This document shows, piece after piece, positions 24,001 through 28,323 of a stretch of DNA of 28,323 nucleotides (position 1 is its first letter; every line of letters begins with the position of its first letter). Where the stretch lies: assembly GCA_030141605.1 (NCBI GenBank), contig JAQGDQ010001712.1, positions 1-28,323 of the forward strand, in the 5' to 3' direction. The notes under the pieces were generated by a model. It worked only from the letters and a program-made list of their open reading frames with translations, searched no databases and was not told the DNA's origin. Both the position numbers and the translations under genes were made by a program. The DNA comes from Tubiluchus corallicola (lineage: Eukaryota; Priapulida; Priapulimorpha; Priapulimorphida; Tubiluchidae).

Positions 24001-27000
24001 TGCGTTGCAAAATAACCATGATTAAGTTATGTTTTTGCATTGTTACAAACTTTGAGATAACCGACTGAACCTCTTAACCGATGGGTGTAGTATTACAGGT
24101 ATAGAAGTATAAGTCATCAGTTTAATATGCGCTGCAAAGGTTTTTAATGAATTTTAGAAACGAAGTAATGCCTAAATTCCTTTGTGCAGTTAAAAATTAG
24201 AAATAATACTTTAAAATATTAATTTATGTAAGTGAATTAGCAATAAATTAAAAAGTATATTTTTCTAAATCACAGACTTTTCTAAGTGTGTTTATTTGCA
24301 AAAACTACAAAAATTCTTTCAAAATCATCTGCTTCATTTTCTCACAAAGAAGTTGACCCACAAAATCGTCGTGATTATAAAAATGTTGAAAATCTGTTGT
24401 TGTGTGTGACTAAAACAGTTCTGAATCGTCTGCTCACTTACATTGCCTGTATTTGCTGTACGATGTTTACGTAAGTTACAGGGATGCCAGCTGATTTTAT
24501 ACTGTACCTGCATCTTTGACTGTTAACTCATTAAGCTTGAAAGCGTGATTTGCAAAGAGAGCATCAAAAGGAAACCGCTAGGCAAGTGATTAAATGTTTA
24601 GCTTCCAGAGATTCTTTGGGTAACAATGGGCTAGGGGGTAACAGATTCAAAGCAAAACTGCTACGCTAGCTTATTAGTGTATAATAAAAGTACCTGCTTA
24701 TGAACAAAACGGTACTTAACATGATTGTTTCTACATACATAGTGCACAAAAGGGAAGTAAAGATTACATAAAAGTAGGAAAGGCTCTTTTGGCACATATA
24801 AATATCTTATTTTATGCAGGGTTATATGAGACAATTACCGATAGTTTTTATGTATATATTTCAATAGAAGCGGCCCGTTCCAGGCGTTTTTGAGTCAATT
24901 AAGCGCTTGAGTCTATTAACCTGGAGTCTATTAAGCGGCACCTACTCTATATTGCAAAAGCAGCTTTTAGCTTAATATTTTTCTTAATAGAAGACTTTTA
25001 TGCGTAAAAATTTGATTCACGAGAAAATCAGAGAATTATTCCTGTAGTTCAATTTGGTTCAAGCCAAATGCCAGACATTCACCTTCATTTGGTTTCAGCA
25101 AATTGCTGCATTGACTTGGTGATAATTTATCGGTACATGCAAGACTATATAACATCGATGTTGACCTTTGTGCATTTTGTATTATAAATTACATGGTTGA
25201 TTGCTTGGAATCCTAATTTGCAAGATTTTAGTCAAGGCATAGTCCCAATGTTTATATTTTGTTGTATATGTTTGGAATTTGAGGTTGGTTCTTTTGCTTC
25301 CAGAGAGTATTTTAAACGAACATCTTTTGAACAAGTGTAAAATGGAGAGAACAAATATGAAATGCAGAAAATGGTCTTATGCCAATTTTTGGTGGTTAGC
25401 CAACTTGCTCTTAATGGCTTTTGCTTGACTGTAATTTTTTTGAACACTCTCAGAAATGTCTCTGTCAGCCGTATAATTAGTTCTGCCGTTTTAGTGACTA
25501 TTAGTTAACAGTTTCTCCTGGTTTTATGGTTAACATGTAAGAATCTAATTGATAATAATTGCTTATTGCAGTCAAACCAGATGGTTATCTAACAATTGGT
25601 GAAGACAATGGAATCATATCTGCAACAAAAGAAATTGATCGTGATGATCCTGATGATGGAGTGGAACTCTTTACGGGATTGATTAGGGTCAGTGTTAAAA
25701 TATATTTGATTGGCATTGAATTGAATTAAAGGCTGCTCCTGCAATAAGTAGTTGGGAGAATTGTTGAAAATTTGTTTAGTTTCCTTGATGTTAATTTATG
25801 ATTCTAATTAATGAACACTGAAAAACACATCATGCCTACAACAATCGGCAATTCATTGAAAAGAGGGGTGCTGAAAAATTGTGAGTTAACTAGGGTTTGA
25901 ACCTGGAATTCATACCATTTGAGCTACTAACTCACTATGGGAAAGCTGGTCTAAAATCATAATCCTAGTAGTACGCAGTCACTGTCAGTCAGAGCAACCA
26001 TTATGCTATTAGTGGTACATGTATATCATAACAGTTACAATATATGCACACAGTCACATACACTCATCACACACGCATGTACTCACTACACACCTACGCA
26101 TACATGCAAGTGCTTACAAACCCACACACATTGAGAAAGACATCATGCTTACAACAATTTCTCTAATGATTTATCGAAAATTTGTTTTATTGTATATGAC
26201 ATTTATATTAATAAAGCTCAGGGGAGAAACTTATGGTATGCTTACCTGGCAATCTATTTGTAACTGTACTGAAACTGTCAAATATTTCTATGATTGCTGT
26301 TAAGATAGGGTTATGCAATTATCCATTTTAAAGTAAACCCCGATATGTATTTCTTTAATTGCTTGTATCTCACTACTTTGAACGTTTAATCATTTTTATT
26401 TAGTCATTCGTACACCCTAATTCAAACGTTCACAAACCAACAACAAAAACAGACAAAATTTGATTAAAATGCGGCCACAACAAAACAAATAATTATTTCA
26501 TTTTATTCATTGATAATACAGACTTCACAAGCTGTAGTTTGGTCCTCACATTACAAATTTCACAAATATAAGGTGTTAGTCAACTATCATAAATCTTTAC
26601 TTACATATTACCACTTACATGAATAGCATAATTGTCACAAGTAGCGCAATGCACAATAATCACCTTAAAAGGCATAATATAAATTCTAGTTAGGTGTACC
26701 ATAATTTTAACTATAATTTAGCACTATAGGCCTATACAGAGGGACTTGTTCTGTTAGCCAGTGAAAGCTAAGAGAGTCGTTCTTGTTGCTCATGTCGAGT
26801 GGCCTTATATAAACGTTTCCTTCATAAATTAATCTAAATAGTGGCCTTCATATAATGCATACTTCTATGGTCTGGAGCTACCTACATACAGACCTATTAG
26901 GGTAAATCTAAGTTTAACATTCAAGGCTCTATTATAAGACTGTAGTTAAGAAAAAGTGTTAGAGAATTTGGCTGCGATTTTAGACTAACACACAAAATTA

Positions 27001-27048
27001 AATTTAACTTCGGGAAATATATTCACTTAATTAACTATGTCGGGAAAT

Positions 27049-27092
<44 letters not shown>

Positions 27093-27821
27093 ATTTCCCG
27101 ACATAGTTAATTAAGTGAAGAAGGAGGCACTGAAAAACTGTAGACCAACTAGGGTTCGAACACAGAACCTCCTGCTTTCATGGCATGGCGCTGTACCATT
27201 TGAGCTACTAGCCTGACTTAGCAGAGTTGGACTGAATTCTCATCCTAGTAGCACACATTTAACTAGTGTCACCTGTCTACTATTAGCTTATATCACTATA
27301 TTTTGAATACACTCAGTGATGGTTGACTTATAAGCCTTTGCACTTTTCTGTATCTAGAATACATATTAAGAAAGACATCATGCTTACAACAACTAGGCTA
27401 TTGGCTAAGTAACTGAAGAAGAAGACACTGAAATATTGTGGACAAACTAGTTTACTATAAATAGCTTTTGGTAGTACTTCGAAAACTCTTGGAAAAATTT
27501 TTTGCAACAGAATATTTTCCATGAAAATGACGAAAACTAGGAAATTGTTATTATTTTCTGTGGGTTCTGCAATCATGACATATCTCCCATATAAGGTGGT
27601 GACATATTTTTACTAATACAATTCATTCTTTTTAGGCCTATCAAGTAGAGAATTTATTTTCGGAATTAGTACGAGATGCATTTGCATATGTTGAGCTTGT
27701 AGTACTTGATGTTAATGACAATGCTCCTTTGTTTGATCCTGATGCTTACGAAGTTGATTTACAAGAGAATCCTATTCTGAATGCATCTGTGATAAAAGTT
27801 TTTGCTCGAGATATTGATGAG
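8258..27821 (+). CDS. Cadherin-superfamily gene, 5' part (11 exons, 3' end outside window)
   Basis: The eleven exons join to 1200 nt, 400 codons, with no stop and matching phases (1,1,0,0,0,0,0,0,1,0). The product is a secreted or type I membrane adhesion protein. Residues 1-30 are a signal peptide, EC1 is about 31-146, EC2 147-257, EC3 258-371, and EC4 starts at 372. Calcium-site motifs seen: DENINPP (138-144), ATDKD (171-175), DMD (284-286), EIDRD (320-324), DVNDNAP (363-369). EC2 is degenerate: LEYN replaces the xDxE motif and DEDNLPP replaces DxNDNxP. Sequons for N-glycosylation are at N92, N242, N273 and N387. C32 and C120 bracket EC1 as in PCDH15, where such cysteines form a disulfide. 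The family is certain; the PCDH15/Cad99C affinity is inference. Membrane anchor and cytoplasmic tail are not in the window. Confidence 0.92.
8349..9219 (+). other. Intron 1 (871 bp)
   Basis: Phase 1 GT-AG intron. AT-rich sequence with no repeat, RNA or other gene recognised. Confidence 0.75.
9220..9306 (+). CDS. Cadherin exon 2: start of EC1
   Basis: Acceptor tttttag, donor GAAG|gtgagt; 87 nt, phase 1-1. Encodes ECNLDSDDAHVSIDGVYVAI, then YVDETDANE: the mature N terminus with Cys32 and the first EC1 strand. The strand-loop order (hydrophobic strand, DET, then GETI in exon 3) fits the beginning of a PCDH15-type EC1. Confidence 0.85.
10439..10602. repeat. Imperfect foldback (inverted repeat)
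   Basis: The left arm starts cctaggctt, passes through gaaaaatgcacagttacccc and ends near aaatacc..tgaaaaac. The right arm, read on the minus strand, starts tctaggctcc, passes gaaaaaacacatctaccc and ends aaatacccttgaaaaa. Arms are about 65-70 bp and clearly related although diverged, with a short AT-rich spacer. It could be a MITE or an old snapback element. Confidence 0.6.
10935..11000 (-). repeat. Very weak tRNA-like B box
   Basis: The minus strand reads gcagttcaaatct after cactcagtgcacaagtaagc, loosely like the A and B boxes of a tRNA-derived SINE. Too short and diverged to classify. Confidence 0.15.
11746..11888 (+). CDS. Cadherin exon 3: central EC1
   Basis: Acceptor attgcag, donor AAT|gtaagt; 143 nt, phase 1 to 0. 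Encodes residues 60-107: GETIATFSAYDGEP, a short charged loop, YHHYFQLSKRDNNSLEIIC and TETFGYLN. It holds Cys99 and sequon N92. The canonical AxDxD motif is reduced to SAYDG, so this EC lacks one expected calcium ligand. Confidence 0.88.
11889..13685 (+). other. Intron 3 (1797 bp)
   Basis: Phase 0 GT-AG intron. About 12395-12960 and 13180-13400 look less AT-rich than their surroundings and may be old insertions, but short open frames there on either strand show no domain. No RNA or repeat ends were recognised. Confidence 0.65.
13686..13751 (+). CDS. Cadherin exon 4: EC1 strands
   Basis: Acceptor attgcag, donor TTG|gtaaat; 66 nt, phase 0-0. Encodes YEGKRNLNFKIDCRDGAG, then SGEL. Joined to exon 3 it gives LNYE (the xDxE calcium motif) and a DCRDG segment in the place of the usual AxDxG. 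Cys120 sits here and could pair with Cys32. Confidence 0.88.
13786..13838. repeat. ATA/ACA trinucleotide repeat
   Basis: Run of ataataata followed by imperfect caacaa/aacagc triplets, starting 34 bases after the exon 4 donor. Confidence 0.85.
14949..15014. repeat. (TA)33 microsatellite
   Basis: Uninterrupted TA dinucleotides for 66 bases. Confidence 0.98.
15700..15793. repeat. Possible hAT-like transposon end
   Basis: Read on the minus strand, it begins tagggatgttaacgataacg and then carries repeats of atcgat and cgtatc-type motifs (15703, 15735, 15757). A (C/T)AGGG terminus followed by short subterminal repeats is usual for hAT elements. No matching opposite end or 8-bp target duplication was found, so this is only a candidate. 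Confidence 0.25.
16015..16098 (+). CDS. Cadherin exon 5: EC1-EC2 linker
   Basis: Acceptor tttatag, donor GAG|gtaatg; 84 nt, phase 0-0. Encodes TDVTVTIVDENINPPLF, then SEDSYAVSVSE. It spans the last EC1 strand, the DENINPP calcium linker (D138, N140, N142) and the opening of EC2 up to the conserved Glu157. Confidence 0.95.
17855..17938 (-). repeat. tRNA-like sequence, probable SINE head
   Basis: On the minus strand gctaatgcacttggtgaagt resembles an A box and caagttcaaatctgc a B box, about 35 bases apart. It looks related to the sequence near 7690-7775. It does not fold as a functional tRNA. Confidence 0.35.
17947..18032. repeat. 14-bp palindrome and 31-bp tandem duplication
   Basis: AGCTTAGCTAAGCT (17947-17960) is a perfect palindrome. 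It is followed by two copies of cattattggggtttgtgaga starting at 17976 and 18007, a 31-bp period. The pair ends about 80 bases before the exon 6 acceptor. Confidence 0.9.
18115..18207 (+). CDS. Cadherin exon 6: EC2, first half
   Basis: Acceptor cttttag, donor ACT|gtaagt; 93 nt, phase 0-0. Encodes LSLPESVIFRDIRATDKDTS, then TNNNAITFSLT. ATDKD (171-175) is the DxD calcium motif, and AITFSL is the usual strand C. Confidence 0.93.
18208..19209 (+). other. Intron 6 (1002 bp)
   Basis: Phase 0 GT-AG intron. The last 240 bases are rich in C and T (listed separately). No gene or RNA recognised. Confidence 0.7.
18975..19165. repeat. CT-rich (polypyrimidine) stretch
   Basis: Imperfect ctctct/tttctct sequence with an embedded acatatatacacacgtgtgtata palindrome-like core near 19108-19132. 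Its long pyrimidine run lies just 5' of the exon 7 acceptor and gives frames of Ser/Leu/Phe that are not genes. Confidence 0.7.
19210..19344 (+). CDS. Cadherin exon 7: EC2, second half
   Basis: Acceptor tttgcag, donor TCG|gtattt (weak donor); 135 nt, phase 0-0. Encodes DDKDGLFAIQTI, a DGDFSGHVIMKKYLEYNF segment and VYDLVVKAS. LEYN (217-220) stands where cadherins usually have LDRE or LDYE, so the conserved acidic calcium ligand is an Asn. Confidence 0.93.
19345..19979 (+). other. Intron 7 (635 bp)
   Basis: Phase 0 GT-AG intron, AT-rich, with a short attattatt run near 19557. Nothing else recognised. Confidence 0.75.
19980..20084 (+). CDS. Cadherin exon 8: EC2-EC3 linker
   Basis: Acceptor attttag, donor GAG|gtgtgc (non-consensus after GT); 105 nt, phase 0-0. 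Encodes DRVHATTANLTINVIDED, then NLPPTFSQDVYTTEFDE. The linker DEDNLPP lacks the second Asn of DxNDNxP. If this donor were skipped, translation would run on to TAG at 20202, giving a secreted EC1-EC2 form. Confidence 0.93.
20595..20617 (+). repeat. Left terminal inverted repeat
   Basis: 23 bp beginning CCGTATATACTCGC and ending ATATAAGCC, an exact reverse complement of 22517-22539. It is preceded by TA. Confidence 0.97.
20623..20695 (+). repeat. Left subterminal repeats of the transposon
   Basis: Two more copies of the terminal-repeat inner part: cgcatataagccgacccc at 20623-20640 and actcgtatataagccgacca at 20676-20695. They probably are additional transposase-binding sites. Confidence 0.8.
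20834..20839 (-). terminator. Poly(A) signal of the transposase gene
   Basis: AATAAA on the minus strand, 55 bases past the transposase stop codon and inside the element. Confidence 0.75.
20895..22229 (-). CDS. Pogo-type transposase, 444 aa, intact
   Basis: A cut-and-paste transposase of the DDE_1 (pogo/Tigger/CENP-B-like) family. Residues about 7-48 (YTADFKLKVIKAAEET..AARKFGV...VRRWKK) form the N-terminal helix-turn-helix, and about 71-137 a CENP-B-type HTH. The catalytic domain covers about 165-330 with D172 in NMDETP, D278 in VWDQFKAH and D314 in QPLDVSLNKPFK, a DD35D arrangement. The C-terminal tail (385-444) is highly acidic, as is usual in the family. I start at ATG 22229, which has a strong context (caccATGc) and begins MPGEKRKRMSYT; the frame stays open upstream to 22394 but that part (55 aa) resembles nothing and overlaps probable 5' leader. 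No frameshift or stop, and all three Asp are present. Nuclear. Confidence 0.97.
   Translation of the reverse strand: MPGEKRKRMSYTADFKLKVIKAAEETSNLEAARKFGVDESNVRRWKKDTSLDIAPKAKRANRGSKHGQYPEMEKEIFEWFEAQRKNGYGVSRLSVRLQALKIAQANKYEGFTASTGWCTRFLNRHSISLRQRTKIAQKLPSQYEHKLLGFQKYVIDQRKAGDFPLCRIGNMDETPMCFDMPSTITLNKKGEKTVLIKTTGHEKTHFTVVLACTADGGKLPLMVIFKRKTPPKDKFPSGVIIHQHPKGWMDEGVKKWLDKVWVRRNGGQLKKHSLLVWDQFKAHLTEKVKRKLKEEKTTQAVIPGGLTGMLQPLDVSLNKPFKTKMRNLWTLWMAEGKAELTAKGNFKRPSLSTVVSWVKTAWDEIPAEMVQKSFLKCSISNKLDGTEDDYLWQEETQETASDSEDDADEVLWDDDNVQYTKEEGRKLFGESDDEGGSDNDFEGF
22463..22483 (+). repeat. Right subterminal repeat of the transposon
   Basis: The motif gcatataagccgaccccct near the right end has the same sequence and the same orientation as the left subterminal copy at 20623. 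It lies 34 bp inside the right terminal repeat. Confidence 0.85.
22517..22539 (-). repeat. Right terminal inverted repeat
   Basis: Exact 23-bp reverse complement of the left end, followed by the TA duplication at 22540-22541. Confidence 0.97.
22879..22972 (+). CDS. Cadherin exon 9: EC3, first part
   Basis: Acceptor gttttag, donor CATA|gtaagt; 94 nt, phase 0 to 1. Encodes GANVNITFDEPIFAYDMDQG, then IDGAVKYEIVH. DMD (284-286) is the calcium motif, and N273 a sequon. The pattern FDEPI.A.D.D.GI...V.Y is also seen in EC3 of PCDH15-like cadherins. Confidence 0.93.
22973..25571 (+). other. Intron 9 (2599 bp)
   Basis: Phase 1 GT-AG intron. It contains the gagtctattaagcg repeat cluster (24866-24945). 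Several short open frames occur on both strands without any recognisable domain. No RNA gene recognised. Confidence 0.7.
24866..24945 (+). repeat. Cluster of gagtctattaagcg motifs
   Basis: gagtcaattaagcg (24892), gagtctattaac (24909) and gagtctattaagcg (24924) lie 15-17 bp apart. A related agaagcggccc stretch lies at 24867. Such short spaced repeats are typical of DNA-transposon ends, but no inverted partner was found. Confidence 0.5.
25572..25687 (+). CDS. Cadherin exon 10: EC3, middle
   Basis: Acceptor attgcag, donor AGG|gtcagt; 116 nt, phase 1 to 0. Encodes IKPDGYLTIGEDNGIISATK, then EIDRDDPDDGVELFTGLIR. EIDRD is the xDxE-type calcium motif, followed by an unusually acidic loop. Confidence 0.93.
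25819..25990 (-). repeat. tRNA-derived SINE-like copy A
   Basis: On the minus strand the A box tagtagctcaaatggtat (25912-25929) and B box ggttcaaaccc (25893-25903) lie only about 9 bases apart, so the intervening anticodon region is deleted relative to copy B. The body continues leftward through the shared core ttgttgtaggcatgatgtg. The region right of the tRNA head (catcctagta-type) is also shared with copy B. Confidence 0.7.
26040..26131. repeat. CA-rich low-complexity stretch
   Basis: Imperfect cacaca/cacata/cacgca sequence, bordering the SINE fragment to its right. Confidence 0.7.
26130..26158 (-). repeat. SINE-like tail fragment
   Basis: Contains gacatcatgcttacaacaa (19 bp), exactly the core also found in copy C and nearly as in copy A. 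It directly adjoins the CA-rich stretch, suggesting that the family ends in a GT/CA-type simple repeat. Confidence 0.6.
27022..27119. repeat. Near-perfect 98-bp palindrome with TA core
   Basis: Left arm ttcacttaattaactatgtc, then gggaaatcacacaca, is repeated in reverse complement at the right (gtgatttcccgacatagtt and on to gtgaa at 27119). The arms of about 35 bp differ only by one CA/TG unit. The centre is a TA microsatellite (about 27057-27082). The right arm is the tail of SINE-like copy B. Confidence 0.95.
27120..27262 (-). repeat. tRNA-derived SINE-like copy B (best preserved)
   Basis: On the minus strand the A box reads tagtagctcaaatggtac (27193-27210) and the B box gttcgaaccc (27152-27161), about 31 bases apart as in a tRNA. 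The body then reads tagttggtctacagtttttc and cagtgcctccttcttcactt and enters the palindrome and TA repeat as its tail. It is not a functional tRNA gene because the anticodon arm pairs poorly. Confidence 0.8.
27369..27450 (-). repeat. SINE-like copy C, truncated at the B box
   Basis: Shares the core gacatcatgcttacaacaa with the fragment at 26130 and aagaagacactgaaatattg with copies A and B. It stops at aaactagt, just where the B box begins in the others, so its tRNA-like head is missing. Confidence 0.7.
27636..27821 (+). CDS. Cadherin exon 11: end of EC3 and start of EC4
   Basis: Acceptor tttttag, donor GAG|gtgagt; 186 nt, phase 0-0. Encodes AYQVENLFSELVRDAFAYVE, LVVLDVNDNAPLFDPDAY and EVDLQENPILNASVIKVF, ending ARDIDE. 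It contains the only fully canonical DxNDNxP linker of the window (363-369), sequon N387 and the EC4 DxD motif at its end. Confidence 0.96.
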
Positions 27822-28323
27822 GTGAGTAATTTATTGTGCGTCCTTTAATTGTCCTACAGTTTTCAAGATCTTTACAACCCTGTCTGAAACTTTCAGAGAA
27901 GTGCTATTTGAAGCTATCTTTATTAAAGTAAGCTTTTTTTGCACTTCCTGCAAACCGAGTTTATGAATAGCAGTATTCTTTGACACTCGTAATTTACTAG
28001 CAACATGCCACATGTAGTGACATCATCTAGTGGCGAACAGAGTAAAGCTTTAGGTAGTAGCACTAATGTGAGTGCCTTATGTAAATGAACTTGTTTTTGC
28101 TTAAATCTGATTGCTGTGATTTTCATATTGCGAGTGGTAAAAATTTTTGTTTGACGTAAAGTTTCGTTTTTACTGCTCTTTACACGAGTTGTTTGCTTTC
28201 TTTTCATGACATCTGCATTTACTAACATTGCTAGTTGTTGCCACTTTCCACTTTTACCTTGAGTGCAACTTATAGCCTTTGTTACTTTTATTCAGATGTC
28301 TGCATTCAGTTGCTTTTATTGCA
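27822..28323 (+). other. Intron 11, incomplete
   Basis: Begins with a consensus donor gtgagt, and no acceptor joined to cadherin sequence appears before the window ends. The next exon must lie beyond 28323. A stretch at 28008-28038 shares a short core with intron 5. Confidence 0.8.

Larger units (their letters stand above)
25688..27635 (+). other. Intron 10 (1948 bp), rich in SINE-like copies
   Basis: Phase 0 GT-AG intron. It carries three SINE-like copies, a fourth fragment, a CA-rich stretch and the palindrome at 27022-27119. No other gene is seen. Confidence 0.75.

Noticed and set aside
27152-27210. A true tRNA gene on the minus strand
   Set aside because: A and B boxes are present but the anticodon and acceptor stems do not pair well, and related copies nearby show it is a repeat.
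1-28323. CRISPR array, phage, operon or defence system
   Set aside because: There are no evenly spaced direct repeats with unique spacers and no bacterial gene layout; introns and SINEs show this is animal DNA.

Overview
The window reads as nuclear DNA of an animal: AT-rich sequence, GT-AG introns of roughly 0.6-2.8 kb, long simple repeats, tRNA-derived SINE-like repeats and a Tc1/mariner-superfamily (pogo-type) DNA transposon. Nothing fixes the species. The mix of GA, GACA, CA and TA microsatellites with tRNA-derived SINEs would fit a marine invertebrate such as a mollusc or cephalopod, but that is a guess.

Layout. Bases 1-550 are a GACAGA-type simple-repeat array. About 550-8220 has no gene I can defend: it holds one weak possible exon (632-768), an interspersed-repeat-like patch, a long GA tract (1801-2620) between two imperfectly inverted copies of a TTTCCCAGAA-rich block, and a possible decayed BED zinc-finger fragment (about 7257-7454). 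From 8258 to the right edge runs the main gene, a cadherin on the + strand. I assembled eleven exons: 91, 87, 143, 66, 84, 93, 135, 105, 94, 116 and 186 nt. Together they give exactly 400 codons without an in-frame stop and with matching phase at every junction. The product starts with a signal peptide, has three extracellular cadherin (EC) repeats and enters a fourth; the rest lies beyond the window. Cysteine placement in EC1 and an odd EC2-EC3 linker recall the protocadherin-15/Cad99C group, but this is a tentative placement.

The introns carry mobile DNA. Intron 8 holds a complete pogo-like transposon (20595-22539) with 23-bp perfect terminal inverted repeats, TA target duplication, subterminal repeats, an uninterrupted 444-codon transposase on the minus strand and its own poly(A) signal. 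Intron 10 holds several copies of a tRNA-derived SINE-like repeat, all on the minus strand, one running into a near-perfect 98-bp palindrome with a TA core. Intron 2 has an imperfect foldback, intron 4 a 33-unit TA run and a possible hAT-like end, intron 5 a 31-bp tandem duplication. The two protein genes do not appear to work together: the transposase is a selfish passenger, antisense within the cadherin gene. I did not find a defence island, CRISPR array or other novel multi-gene system.
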